DNA of 64,000 nucleotides from Marinomonas sp. CT5 (GCF_018336975.1 NZ_CP025572.1:4697073-4761072), one strand, 5' to 3'; shown: positions 19,846 through 28,616, counted from the stretch's first letter. Notes: generated from the sequence alone by a model not told the origin. Program-made: numbers and translations.

Positions 19846-20520
19846 TCAATCGACGCCTGTAGGGCGAGGATTGGGGGTTGCATACTCGGCCAGCAAAGGT
19901 GCTGTCTCAAGTATGTGTTCTTTGATAACGTTTTCAGCCAAATTAATATCACCCGATTTGAAGGCATTGATCAGCTCTTGGTGTTCTTGTCGTGAACTAA
20001 TGGGCTTTTCGATTGAATCAAACCAAATACGCATATAGGGTTCGATGATGATGTGTTGTGCTGCAATTTGTCGGATAAGTTTTGGTCGGCCCGACAGACG
20101 AACGATGTAATTATGAAATTCCTGGTGTCGGACAACCCAATCTGTACCACTTTTTGATCCAGCAAATTCCATTCTGTCGAGTAAAAACTCTAATTCGGCA
20201 ATCACATCTTGGTCTATATGCGGCATCGCTAATCGAACCGCTAATCCTTCTAGTACCGAACGTATTTCGAAGTTTTCGTAGAGTTCATCAAGTGTCAGTC
20301 CAGCTACAATACAGCTGCGATTGGATCGTAAAATAACCAAACCATCCCCCGCTAAGCGTCTTAAAGCTTCTCGTACAGGCATTCGGCTGACACCGATTTG
20401 AGTGGCTATGTCATCCGCGATCAATCTGGAGTTGGGCGGATAATGGCCCATTCTCAATTTATTCTGAATGTGGCGGTAAGCTTCTTCTTCTGCTGTCGCT
20501 GCTTGCGTTGTAAATGGCAT
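19846..20520 (-). CDS. GntR-family regulator (FadR/FCD subfamily)
   Basis: This 224-residue regulator has an N-terminal winged helix (about residues 10-75; IATQIGVSRMPVREALRRLAGDGLV) and a C-terminal FCD ligand-binding domain (about 80-205). The FCD domain carries the usual metal-binding Asp/His scattering, for example RHQEFH. FCD regulators sense small carboxylates or amino acids. It heads the operon with the binding protein, permeases, GGT-like enzyme and TauE. A perfect palindrome at 20547-20566 lies 26 bases before its start, which suggests autoregulation and probably control of the whole operon. Confidence 0.9.
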   Translation of the reverse strand: MPFTTQAATAEEEAYRHIQNKLRMGHYPPNSRLIADDIATQIGVSRMPVREALRRLAGDGLVILRSNRSCIVAGLTLDELYENFEIRSVLEGLAVRLAMPHIDQDVIAELEFLLDRMEFAGSKSGTDWVVRHQEFHNYIVRLSGRPKLIRQIAAQHIIIEPYMRIWFDSIEKPISSRQEHQELINAFKSGDINLAENVIKEHILETAPLLAEYATPNPRPTGVD

Positions 20521-20546
20521 GATCTGATTTTCCTATCACTTTATAA

Positions 20547-20566
20547 ATTGGATACATTTATCCAAT
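20547..20566. promoter_or_regulatory. Probable GntR operator upstream of the gntR-like gene
   Basis: Perfect inverted repeat ATTGGATA-CATT-TATCCAAT, 26 bases upstream of the regulator's start codon. Arm length and spacing suit a dimeric winged-helix regulator. Confidence 0.6.
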
Positions 20567-20607
20567 AATACACAAATATCATATTTGGCAAATTTTATTT
20601 TTTGTAT

Positions 20608-20623
20608 ACCCCCCTAGGGGTAG
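20608..20623. promoter_or_regulatory. TACCC/GGGGTA element, copy 1
   Basis: Sixteen bases reading TACCCCCCTAGGGGTA, 87 bases before the gntR-like start. Related 16-mers stand at 25229-25244 and 33499-33514 upstream of polyamine genes. The binding protein is unknown. Confidence 0.5.
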
Positions 20624-20710
20624 ATGAGAGAAAAAAGTAAGAAAGTTCACCTATATGAATTTAATTATTTGATTTATATAGGAAAAATCATATTAGAAGG
20701 AAAAGAGAAT

Positions 20711-20752
20711 AAAAAAATGCCATTCAAGAAAGTCTTGAATGGCATTTTTTTT
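20711..20752. terminator. Terminator after the qorB-like gene
   Basis: AAAAAAATGCCATTCAAGA pairs with TCTTGAATGGCATTTTTTTT over a 3-base loop. It ends the minus-strand qorB-like gene and is symmetric enough to work both ways. Confidence 0.9.
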
Positions 20753-20775
20753 AGCTATTTTTAATCGCGTTAGGC

Positions 20776-21621
20776 TTATAAGGCCGCTTTGATACTGTCT
20801 TCAATGGATGTGGTTGGGCGGCCAATTAAAGTGGATAGATCTTTACTGTTGCTGAACAAGGCACCTTGGGATGCGCCAATTTCTGAGTTAGCAAGGATGG
20901 CGGCGAAGCCTTCTGGTAAACCTGCGCCAACGAGGATTTTGGTGAATTCCGCTTCAGGAACGTTTTGATAAGCGACGGTTTTACCTGATACCTTGCTGAT
21001 CGCTGCGGCGTATTCGCTTAACGTGAAAGCATTATCGCCAGCCAGTTCATAGACCTTGCCTGCTTGTCTGTCTTTTACCAGTACGGCCGCGGCCGCGGCA
21101 GCATAATCTGCACGTGCCGCGGTAGCCAGTTTGCCGTTTCCTGCACAGCCAACAACACCGTATTGTAATGCGGTTGCCACGCCCATTGTGTAGTTTTCCG
21201 AGTACCAGCCGTTGCGAAGTAGAACATAAGGAACACCTGATTCTGCTAATAATTTTTCTGTGGCTACGTGCTCTTGTGCCAAGATAAGTGGCGAGTTATC
21301 CGCGTTTAAAATACTGGTGTAAGCCAGCAAAGAAACACCGGCTTGTTTAGCGGCATTAATCACATTGCTGTGTTGGGTGGTGCGCTGGCCTACTTCACTG
21401 GAAGAAATCAGCAGTACTTTCTCTACATCTTGCATGGCCGCCACCAGTGATGCCATATCGTTGTAATCGGTTTGACGAACTTGAACGCCCTTTTCAGCTA
21501 GGTCTGCAACTTTCTCTGGACTACGAACCGCGGCAATAATCTGGCTTGCTGGTATTTTTTCTAAAAGTGAAGCAATGACAAGACGACCAAGTTGACCCGA
21601 TGCACCTGTTACTAAAATCAT
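20776..21621 (-). CDS. qorB: NAD(P)H:quinone oxidoreductase, QorB-like (NmrA/SDR fold)
   Basis: This 281-residue Rossmann protein starts MILVTGASGQLG, the dinucleotide-binding glycine motif of atypical SDR/NmrA proteins. It shows the SSSEVGQRTTQHSNVI and LRNGWYSENY segments I recognise from E. coli YtfG (QorB), which reduces quinones. It is divergent from an HxlR regulator, exactly as ytfG is beside ytfH, which supports the assignment. The physiological electron acceptor is unknown. Confidence 0.85.
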   Translation of the reverse strand: MILVTGASGQLGRLVIASLLEKIPASQIIAAVRSPEKVADLAEKGVQVRQTDYNDMASLVAAMQDVEKVLLISSSEVGQRTTQHSNVINAAKQAGVSLLAYTSILNADNSPLILAQEHVATEKLLAESGVPYVLLRNGWYSENYTMGVATALQYGVVGCAGNGKLATAARADYAAAAAAVLVKDRQAGKVYELAGDNAFTLSEYAAAISKVSGKTVAYQNVPEAEFTKILVGAGLPEGFAAILANSEIGASQGALFSNSKDLSTLIGRPTTSIEDSIKAAL

Positions 21622-21665
21622 ATTATTCTCCTTTGCGTTTTAAGTTGATAAAAGTAGAATATATC

Positions 21666-21682
21666 ACTAACAAACTTTTAGT
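21666..21682. promoter_or_regulatory. Candidate HxlR operator between the qorB- and qorR-like genes
   Basis: ACTAA-N7-TTAGT in the 83-base divergent intergenic region, 22 bases before the regulator start. The arms are short, so this is tentative. Confidence 0.3.
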
Positions 21683-21704
21683 AAGTACGCACAAAAAGGT
21701 AAGT

Positions 21705-22118
21705 ATGGAAAATAATTTACAAGATTCTCAGAACGGTATGTCACGCTTATTTGATAAGGGCGATGTCTTTTCAGACAAATGCCCTTCTCGTGATATTTTG
21801 AAGCATGTTACGAGTCGTTGGGGAGTATTGGTTCTGTTTGCCCTAAAAGATGGACAGACACATCGCTTTAGTGAATTGCGTCGTAAGATTGCTGGTGTGA
21901 GCGAAAAAATGCTCGCACAAACTCTGCAATCCTTGGAATTAGATGGTTTTGTTTTACGTACTTCTTATCCCGTTGTACCACCTCATGTGGAATATAGTCT
22001 GACGGCGTTAGGGGTTGAAGTGTCTGCTCGTGTCGCCAGTTTAGCGGATTGGATTGAAGACAATATTGCCGATATTTTAGCGGCTCAGTCTGAGCAAAAT
22101 AATTCATTAAATGTATGA
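21705..22118 (+). CDS. HxlR-family regulator (YtfH/QorR-like)
   Basis: This 137-residue winged-helix protein is of the HxlR type. Seen: CPSRDILKHVTSRWGVLVLFAL near residues 27-48 with an N-terminal cysteine typical of redox-sensing members, then HRFSELRRKIAGVSEKMLAQTL and the wing PPHVEYSLTALG. The frame extends upstream to 21600, but AAGGT precedes the ATG at 21705. Divergent from the qorB-like gene, so it probably represses it and responds to quinones or electrophiles. Confidence 0.88.
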   Translation: MENNLQDSQNGMSRLFDKGDVFSDKCPSRDILKHVTSRWGVLVLFALKDGQTHRFSELRRKIAGVSEKMLAQTLQSLELDGFVLRTSYPVVPPHVEYSLTALGVEVSARVASLADWIEDNIADILAAQSEQNNSLNV

Positions 22119-22197
22119 ATTAGAACCGTGGGAAGTCGTTCTGAGTGTGTGTATTTTAAGATTTCTATGAGAGTAAATACTTACTTTTTGCTTGAAG

Positions 22198-22229
22198 CTA
22201 AGCACACCGCTGGTAAGCGGCGTGCTTAG
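22198..22229. terminator. Hairpin between the convergent hxlR-like and puuB genes
   Basis: CTAAGCACACCGC pairs with GCGGCGTGCTTAG (one G-T wobble) over a 6-base loop. It sits between two convergent stops, so it probably terminates both. Confidence 0.6.
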
Positions 22230-22251
22230 TGGAAGTGACAGATAACTGAAC

Positions 22252-23535
22252 TTATATGCCGAATTTATCACGCATATTGTAGTACATCGCGCCTACGACT
22301 GTGTATGGTATGCGCAGTAGTCTTCCTCCTGGAAATGGGTATTGAGGCATGCTGGCGAATACATTAAAGCGCTCCATGTCCCCATCAATTGCATCGGATA
22401 GGATTTCTCCCATCAGATGTGAGTTGGTCACACCATGACCTGAGTAGCCTTGTGCATAATAAAGGTTATCGCCAATTTTACCCACTTGTGGCATGCGCAT
22501 CATGGTCAGTAGGAAGTTACCAGTCCAAGCAAAGTCTATTTTGGTGTCTTTGAGCATCGGATAGGTTTCCAACATCTTTGGCACTATGATGGACTCAATC
22601 TTACCTGGATCACGAGCACCATAGGTTGTGCCGCCTCCATAGATAAGGCGCCCATCCCCTGATAGACGGTAGTAATCCAATACGTAGTTACAGTCTTCAA
22701 CACAACGATCTGTTGGTAACAGCTGCTTCTGCATATCCTCCGATAGTGGTTCTGTTGCGATGACTTGAGTACCGCATGGCATGGCCTTTTTCTCTATCTC
22801 TGGCAGTAAGCCAAATACATAGGCGTTACCAGCAACGACGATAGTATCTGCGACGACCGTACCTTGATTGGTGACGACTTTGCCTGGTTTGCCTTTTTCT
22901 AAGCGGATGACTTCAGAATCTTCGAATATTTGACCACCGAGTTCCTCGAATGCTTTGGCTTGTCCAAGTACCAAGTTCAATGGTTGAATGTGTCCCCCTT
23001 TTTTATCCAACAAGCCACCAGCATAGCGATCTGAGCCGATATGATCTTGAATAGAAGAAGCCGTTAAAAGCTCTAACTCGTTATGCCCATGACTTTCCCA
23101 AAGGGCTTTTTTAGCTTTGAGTTCTTCGAATTGTTTTTTATTACAGGCAGCAAAGACGTTGCCATGTTTTAGATCACAATCGATGTTGTATTTTTCGATA
23201 CGGTGACGAATTAACTCAGAACCAGAAAAGGCCATTTTTGCCATTTTCTGGCCAACTTCTTCGCCGTAATTTTGGAAGATGTAGTCAATATCACGGTTAA
23301 AGCTATTTACGATTTGACCGCCATTACGACCAGAAGCGCCAAAACCGATGCGTGAGCCTTCAACCACAATAACGCGCTTTCCTTTTTCCGCTAGGCTTAA
23401 TGCGGTCGATATGCCAGTGAACCCAGCACCAACGACACAGACATCACAACGATGCTCACCCGTTAGCTGTGGACGAATGGCTTTATCATTTGCGGAGGCC
23501 GCGTAGTATGAGTTTGCATGAGTAGGGGATGACAT
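22252..23535 (-). CDS. puuB: Gamma-glutamylputrescine oxidase-like FAD enzyme (PuuB family, copy 1)
   Basis: This 427-residue DAO-family flavoprotein has the FAD-binding motif VVGAGFTGISTALSLAEKG near residue 34 and GFGASGRNGGQI near residue 64. The C-terminal YAQGYSGHGV segment is typical of PuuB/OrdL. PuuB oxidises gamma-glutamylputrescine to gamma-glutamyl-gamma-aminobutyraldehyde with hydrogen peroxide as by-product. It follows the puuC gene on the same strand after a 106-base stretch with a terminator-like hairpin. A second paralogue lies at 30234. Which amine each copy prefers is unknown. Confidence 0.88.
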   Translation of the reverse strand: MSSPTHANSYYAASANDKAIRPQLTGEHRCDVCVVGAGFTGISTALSLAEKGKRVIVVEGSRIGFGASGRNGGQIVNSFNRDIDYIFQNYGEEVGQKMAKMAFSGSELIRHRIEKYNIDCDLKHGNVFAACNKKQFEELKAKKALWESHGHNELELLTASSIQDHIGSDRYAGGLLDKKGGHIQPLNLVLGQAKAFEELGGQIFEDSEVIRLEKGKPGKVVTNQGTVVADTIVVAGNAYVFGLLPEIEKKAMPCGTQVIATEPLSEDMQKQLLPTDRCVEDCNYVLDYYRLSGDGRLIYGGGTTYGARDPGKIESIIVPKMLETYPMLKDTKIDFAWTGNFLLTMMRMPQVGKIGDNLYYAQGYSGHGVTNSHLMGEILSDAIDGDMERFNVFASMPQYPFPGGRLLRIPYTVVGAMYYNMRDKFGI

Positions 23536-23555
23536 ATAGAACCTCTCCTATAGCG

Positions 23556-23583
23556 TGTAGACGCTTTACATTGTGCGTCTACA
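23556..23583. promoter_or_regulatory. Inverted repeat upstream of puuB copy 1
   Basis: TGTAGACGC (23556-23564) and GCGTCTACA (23575-23583) with a 10-base spacer, 20 bases before the puuB start. It could be an operator or an mRNA stem. Confidence 0.4.
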
Positions 23584-23591
23584 GTAGTGTA

Positions 23592-23616
23592 AAAAAAGTG
23601 GGGCGAATAACGCCCC
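23592..23616 (-). terminator. Terminator after puuC
   Basis: Read on the minus strand, GGGGCG pairs with CGCCCC over a 5-base loop, followed after AC by seven T. It lies between puuC and puuB, so puuB may depend partly on its own promoter. Confidence 0.65.
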
Positions 23617-23651
23617 TATTCGACTTAAGTTATTTGAGTTCTAGGATTGGC

Positions 23652-25142
23652 TTATTTCAAACTGATCCAAGTGTTTTTAATCTCAGTGTATTTTTCTAGT
23701 GCGTGCCATGATTTATCTCGGCCATTTCCAGACGCTTTCACGCCTCCAAATGGAACCGTTGTATCGCCATCGCCCCATGTATTCACCCATACCATGCCGG
23801 ATTCTAGTAGACGACTGACACGGTGTGCGCGGCCCAAATCATTGGTCCAAACAGAAGCGCCTAAGCCGTATTTTGAATCGTTTGCCAACTCAATGGCTTC
23901 GGCTTCAGAATCAAATGTCATCACGGCTAAAACAGGACCAAAAATCTCTTCCTGTACGAAGCTCATAGCATGGCTTGCATCCGTAAAGATGGTTGGTTTA
24001 GCGTAAAAACCTTGCCCTTCTTGGTAATCAGGAGCGCCGCCAAGTGCCAGAGTGGCACCGTCAGCAATGGCACTTTCGATAAAACCTGTCACGGTATCGA
24101 GCTGGGCTTTATCGACCATTGGCCCCATTTTGGTAGCCGGATCTAGTGGATCACCTGGTACATAAGCTTTGGCTGCGTCCAGTAACGCGACCATAAACTC
24201 TTCTTTGATGCTGCTGTGAACATACAAACGAGAACAGGCTATACAGACTTCCCCTTGGTTGGTGAAGATGGCAGTCGCAGCACCTTTAGCCGCGGCTTGA
24301 ATGTCCTTGCAGTCTTCAAAAACGATACAAGGTGATTTACCGCCCGCTTCTAGCCAAACGCGTTTCATATTGGATTGACCTGCATATTGCATTAATAGAC
24401 CAGCAACACGACTAGAGCCGGTAAAGGCCAAGGTACCAATATCATTATGCAGCGCAAGGGCTTTCCCAGCGGTGTGACCAAAGCCTGGGAGGACGTTAAA
24501 TACACCATCGGGAACCCCTGCTTGCGTTGCTAACTCGGCAATTCTGAGAGCGCTCAAAGGCGATTTCTCAGATGGTTTTAAAATAATGCTGTTGCCTGCG
24601 GCGAGAGCTGGTGCAATCTTCCACATCACCATCATTAATGGGTAGTTCCATGGCGTAATGATAGCGACAACACCCAAAGGTTCGCGGCTAATTAGCGCTA
24701 AATTGTCTGGGTTTGTGGGCGCAATTTCACCGTACAATTTGTCAATGCACTCCGCTGACCAGCGTAAGCTATCGATGGAGTCTGGTACGTCAATGGCAAC
24801 CATTTCTGATATCGACTTACCCATATCTAAGGTATCGATCAGGGCTAGTTCATCTTGGTGCTCTTCGAGCAAATCGGCCCATTTTTGTAGGATACGTTTG
24901 CGTTTGTTTGGCGCCATGTTTGACCAAACACCGCTTTTAAATGCTTTTTTGGCTGCAGCGGTAGCAAGGTTTACATCGGCTTCATCGCAGCTAGCGACTT
25001 TGGCTAATAAAGATTCATCCGTTGGATTGATGCAATCGAACGTTTCGCCGCTTTGTGCTGGCGTGAACGCACCGTTAATATATGCGTCGGAATGTAGGGT
25101 AATTGTGTTACGAAGGGCTTGCCATTCTTGGTAAGTTTTCAT
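23652..25142 (-). CDS. puuC: Gamma-glutamyl-gamma-aminobutyraldehyde dehydrogenase (PuuC-like)
   Basis: This is a 496-residue aldehyde dehydrogenase. Seen: the TPWNYPLMM cofactor segment near residue 164, general base Glu265 in WLEAGGKSPCIV, and nucleophile Cys300 in NQGEVCIACSR. The start MKTYQEWQAL at 25142 has AGGAAT 7 bases ahead and matches PuuC; the longer frame to 25172 is not needed. In the Puu pathway it converts the aldehyde made by PuuB to gamma-glutamyl-GABA with NAD(P). It diverges from aguB. Confidence 0.9.
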   Translation of the reverse strand: MKTYQEWQALRNTITLHSDAYINGAFTPAQSGETFDCINPTDESLLAKVASCDEADVNLATAAAKKAFKSGVWSNMAPNKRKRILQKWADLLEEHQDELALIDTLDMGKSISEMVAIDVPDSIDSLRWSAECIDKLYGEIAPTNPDNLALISREPLGVVAIITPWNYPLMMVMWKIAPALAAGNSIILKPSEKSPLSALRIAELATQAGVPDGVFNVLPGFGHTAGKALALHNDIGTLAFTGSSRVAGLLMQYAGQSNMKRVWLEAGGKSPCIVFEDCKDIQAAAKGAATAIFTNQGEVCIACSRLYVHSSIKEEFMVALLDAAKAYVPGDPLDPATKMGPMVDKAQLDTVTGFIESAIADGATLALGGAPDYQEGQGFYAKPTIFTDASHAMSFVQEEIFGPVLAVMTFDSEAEAIELANDSKYGLGASVWTNDLGRAHRVSRLLESGMVWVNTWGDGDTTVPFGGVKASGNGRDKSWHALEKYTEIKNTWISLK

Positions 25143-25228
25143 ACGTAATTCCTTTCTTTGGCGTTCAATCAAAACGCTGAATAAGATTGCTTTGAATCTA
25201 AACTAACAGTCAGTGTTCTTTCACACCA

Positions 25229-25244
25229 TATCCCCGTGGGGGTA
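25229..25244. promoter_or_regulatory. TACCC/GGGGTA element, copy 2
   Basis: Sixteen bases TATCCCCGTGGGGGTA in the divergent puuC-aguB interval, 86 bases from the puuC start. It matches copy 1 (20608) at 13 of 16 positions. It could serve either gene. Confidence 0.5.
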
Positions 25245-25372
25245 TATCGTAATCTTGCGACTTGTATAAGATGTCAAAATGGCTTGCTAACATCGTTTAG
25301 TAATGCAAAGTAGTAAGTAGTATAAAAGAATGAAAAAATCCTCAGCAAAATATCACTTGGAGAATTCAAATT

Positions 25373-26251
25373 ATGTCTAAGGTAACCGTTGCCGCTACGC
25401 AAATGCATTGCACGTGGAATCAAAAAGAAAACCTTGATCGTGCTGAAAAATTAATACGTTCGGCGGCTGCAAAAGGCGCCCAAGTTATTCTGATTCAAGA
25501 ACTGTTTGAAACGCCCTACTTTTGCATTGAGATCCACGAACCGTACCACGATTTGGCCACTACATTAGATGAAAATGCGGCGTTTAAACGCTTTCAAGAA
25601 TTGGCTACGGAGCTGAATGTCGTATTGCCATTCAGTTGGTTTGAGAAAGCGGGACAAGTACGTTTTAACTCGGTTGCCATGATAGATGCTGGTGGTGAAT
25701 TGCTTGGCGTTTACCGTAAAACACACATTCCAGATAGTGATGGTTATTTGGAAAAATATTATTTCAGCCCTGGTGATACCGGTTTTAAAGTTTGGAGCAC
25801 CAAGTTTGGTCGCATTGGTGTGGGGATTTGTTGGGATCAGTGGTTCCCAGAAACCGCTCGTTCCATGGCGTTAATGGGTGCGGATATACTGCTTTTCCCA
25901 ACGGCCATTGGTTCCGAGCCGAGCCAGTCAGATTTAGACAGTATGCCTCATTGGACGAATACCATGCGTGGTCATGCCGCCGCGAATCAGATCCCTGTGA
26001 TCGCGTCCAATCGTATTGGTACAGAGCAAGCACAACATCGTGACTTGGAACTGACCTTCTACGGTTCTTCCTTTATTTGTGACGACTGCGGTGAACTGAT
26101 CGAACAAGCAGACCGTGAGAGTGAAGCGATTCTTGTGCATACGTTTGATTTGGACAAAGTGCGTACTCAGCGTAAAGCATGGGGACTGTTCCGCGACCGT
26201 CGTCCAGAACATTATGGCGTTATCAATACACTGGATGGCCAAGTAAAATAG
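25373..26251 (+). CDS. aguB: N-carbamoylputrescine amidase
   Basis: AguB (292 residues) is a nitrilase-family enzyme that hydrolyses N-carbamoylputrescine to putrescine, CO2 and ammonia. The catalytic triad is visible: Glu43 (IQELFETPYF), Lys116 (YRKTHIPD) and Cys153 (GICWDQWFPE). TTGGAGAATT precedes the ATG. aguA follows after 8 bases with a strong ribosome binding site, so the two steps from agmatine to putrescine are cotranscribed. Confidence 0.95.
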   Translation: MSKVTVAATQMHCTWNQKENLDRAEKLIRSAAAKGAQVILIQELFETPYFCIEIHEPYHDLATTLDENAAFKRFQELATELNVVLPFSWFEKAGQVRFNSVAMIDAGGELLGVYRKTHIPDSDGYLEKYYFSPGDTGFKVWSTKFGRIGVGICWDQWFPETARSMALMGADILLFPTAIGSEPSQSDLDSMPHWTNTMRGHAAANQIPVIASNRIGTEQAQHRDLELTFYGSSFICDDCGELIEQADRESEAILVHTFDLDKVRTQRKAWGLFRDRRPEHYGVINTLDGQVK

Positions 26252-26259
26252 GAGGTTTC

Positions 26260-27336
26260 ATGTTAACCACTCCAAAAGCAGATCAATTTTGGATGCCGGG
26301 CGAACACAGTCCACAGAGTGCGGTTTGGCTTGCTTGGCCAACGCGTCCAGATAATTGGCGCGATAACGGCTTGCCAGCACAAGCGGCTTTTGCGCACTTT
26401 ATTGAGCGTCTAGCGGGTTACGTCACCGTAAAATTGGCGGTCTTGCCTGAATACGAAGCTCAAGCGCGAAGCATGTTACCGAGTGCTGTTGAGATTATTC
26501 CAATGGCTTATGATGATGCATGGATGCGCGACATAGGGCCAACCATGGTGATCAATGAGGCGGGCGAGAAGCGTGCCGTCAACTGGCAGTTTAATGCTTG
26601 GGGTGGTGAGCTAGATGGCTTGTACGATGATTGGTCGAATGACGAATTGGTCGCCAAGTTAGTTGCAGCCAATGAAGGCGTTGAATGTTATGACGCGCCT
26701 TTTATTTTGGAAGGTGGTTCTATTCACAGCGACGGTGAAGGCACGCTTTACACCACGGAAGAATGTTTGCTGCATCCTAGTCGTAACCCAGATTTAAGCC
26801 GAAAACAGATTGAGTCTTTGCTGAAAGACTTTTTATCCGTTGAAAAAATTATTTGGCTACCTTTGGGCGTGTTCAACGACGAAACCAATGGGCATATCGA
26901 TAACATTTTACATGTTGTGCGGCCTGGGGAAGTTTTGCTCGCTGTGTGTGACGATGAAAATGATCCGCAATATGCCATTAGTCAGCAAGCGTTGAAAGTG
27001 CTGGAAGAGGCCCGCGATGCTCGCGGACGTAAGATCATTGTTCACGCTTTGCCTATACCTGGTCCTTTGTACATGACGGAAGAAGAGTCTTCAGGATTAG
27101 TGCAACCAGAACGTATGGAACGCGGCGCAAATGATCGTTTAGCTGGCTCTTACGCGAATTGCTTGATTTGTAACGGGGCGGTATTTTATCCGTTATTGGA
27201 TGAAAAAAGGGATACACAAGCTCACGCTATTTTGCAGGCGGCGTTTCCTAAACACGAGATCATCGGCATCCCTGCTCGAGATATCTTACTCGGCGGCGGT
27301 AATCTTCACTGTATTACACAGCAAATACCAGCTTAA
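26260..27336 (+). CDS. aguA: Agmatine deiminase (copy 1)
   Basis: AguA (358 residues) converts agmatine to N-carbamoylputrescine and ammonia. Seen: MPGEHSPQSAVWLAWP at the N-terminus, DAWMRDIGPT, the NDETNGHIDNI histidine region, and nucleophile Cys351 in LLGGGNLHCITQQ. An upstream in-frame extension to 26179 overlaps aguB and is rejected because GGAGGT at 26251-26256 points to the ATG at 26260. A second, diverged aguA lies at 62030. Confidence 0.96.
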   Translation: MLTTPKADQFWMPGEHSPQSAVWLAWPTRPDNWRDNGLPAQAAFAHFIERLAGYVTVKLAVLPEYEAQARSMLPSAVEIIPMAYDDAWMRDIGPTMVINEAGEKRAVNWQFNAWGGELDGLYDDWSNDELVAKLVAANEGVECYDAPFILEGGSIHSDGEGTLYTTEECLLHPSRNPDLSRKQIESLLKDFLSVEKIIWLPLGVFNDETNGHIDNILHVVRPGEVLLAVCDDENDPQYAISQQALKVLEEARDARGRKIIVHALPIPGPLYMTEEESSGLVQPERMERGANDRLAGSYANCLICNGAVFYPLLDEKRDTQAHAILQAAFPKHEIIGIPARDILLGGGNLHCITQQIPA

Positions 27337-27361
27337 TTTCTCTTTTTAATAGAGCGTGAAT

Positions 27362-27399
27362 AAAAATGCCTAGCGACTCATATCGCTAGGCATTTTTTT
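27362..27399. terminator. Terminator between aguA and the spuD-like gene
   Basis: AAAAATGCCTAGCGA pairs with TCGCTAGGCATTTTTTT over a short loop. It is convergent for aguA (+) and the binding-protein gene (-). Confidence 0.9.
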
Positions 27400-27430
27400 A
27401 TCATGGTATGAATCTGTGGGATTGCTCAGA

Positions 27431-28552
27431 TTAATGTCCGGTTTTAATGTCCGTCCATAAACGCACCATTAAGCGCTCGATTTTTAACCCTCGTACTTTT
27501 TGGGCGAACAATTTCTTTTTCACCTCAGCGCTTGGGTAGATGCCTTCATTACTAGAAATATCTGGGTCTTGCAGTTCCATTGCATCCAAGTTGGGGTTGG
27601 CGTAGGCCACATAGTTGGAAATATCCGCGATGATTTCAGGACGTAATAAGAAATTAATAAATTGATAAGCGGCGGCTTTATTGTTGGCATCTTTTGGTAT
27701 AGCTAGCATATCAAACCAGATTTGTGTGCCCTCTTTGGGAATGCTGTATTCGATATTGATACCATTACCGGCTTCAATTGCACGATCTTGTGCTTGAATC
27801 ACATCGCCCGACCAACCAATGGCCACACAGATGTCGCCATTGGCCAAGGCGCTAATGTATTGCGAAGAATGGAATTGGCTAATATAAGGTCGTACACTTT
27901 TAAGCAATGTCACGGCTTCACTGTCTAAAGCATAGTCTTGTGGGTTGCGGCTGTTTGGGTTTTTGCCTAAATAATTGAGAGTTAGTGGGTACAGTTCATC
28001 TGGAGAGTCTAAAAACATAACACCACATTTTTGCAGTTTTTCCATGTTTTCTGGTTTAAATACCAAATCCCAGCTGTTTACTGGCGCATCGTCACCCAGT
28101 ACTTCTTTGACTTTATCGACATTGTAGCCAATTCCTGTGGTACCCCATAAATAAGGTACGCCATATTGGTTACCTGGGTCGACGGCTTCAAGGAAAGACA
28201 TGAGTTCTGGATCCAGGTGTTTAAGATTGGGCAACTTATCTTTATCCAGCTTACTAAATACTCCGGCTTTGATTTGACGGCCCATGAAGGACGCCGTCGG
28301 AACCACTAAATCATACCCTGAGTTGCCTGCCAGCAGTTTGGCTTCTAAAACTTCGTTGCTGTCAAAAACGTCTTGTATAACTTCTATTCCTGTTTTGGCT
28401 TCAAAGCGCTCTATTGTGTCTTCAGCCATGTAATCCGACCAGTTGAAAAATTTAAGTGTTTCGGCTACTGCGGGGGTCGCCATTACACCTAGAGCGCACG
28501 CCATGCCGGCAATGGGAAGTGCTTTGAGGATCTTACGATTCTTTTGTGTCAT
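27431..28552 (-). CDS. Polyamine-binding periplasmic protein (PotF/SpuD-like, copy 1)
   Basis: This is a 373-residue binding protein with a signal peptide ending PAVAE near residue 31. It keeps the aromatic ligand-binding positions of PotF/SpuD: NWSDY near residue 38, YLWGTTGIGYN, GWSGDVIQA and WFDMLAIP. These suggest ordinary putrescine-type binding. It is downstream of puuA on the same strand and has no permease genes of its own, so it probably feeds the PotGHI-type transporter at 36303-39195. Confidence 0.9.
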   Translation of the reverse strand: MTQKNRKILKALPIAGMACALGVMATPAVAETLKFFNWSDYMAEDTIERFEAKTGIEVIQDVFDSNEVLEAKLLAGNSGYDLVVPTASFMGRQIKAGVFSKLDKDKLPNLKHLDPELMSFLEAVDPGNQYGVPYLWGTTGIGYNVDKVKEVLGDDAPVNSWDLVFKPENMEKLQKCGVMFLDSPDELYPLTLNYLGKNPNSRNPQDYALDSEAVTLLKSVRPYISQFHSSQYISALANGDICVAIGWSGDVIQAQDRAIEAGNGINIEYSIPKEGTQIWFDMLAIPKDANNKAAAYQFINFLLRPEIIADISNYVAYANPNLDAMELQDPDISSNEGIYPSAEVKKKLFAQKVRGLKIERLMVRLWTDIKTGH

Positions 28553-28584
28553 GATTTAGTTCCTTTAATGATGAAGTCATTAGA

Positions 28585-28616
28585 GCCACGCAAGGCTTTT
28601 TTATCCTTGTCGTGGC
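28585..28616 (-). promoter_or_regulatory. Stem-loop between puuA and the binding-protein gene
   Basis: GCCACG-CAAGG pairs with CCTTG-T-CGTGGC with one bulge. It is placed in the 87-base gap between two genes of the same strand, as for many binding-protein genes expressed at higher level. Confidence 0.45.

Noticed and set aside
26179..26259. N-terminal extension of aguA copy 1
   Set aside because: It overlaps the end of aguB in another frame, and GGAGGT at 26251 clearly points to the ATG at 26260.
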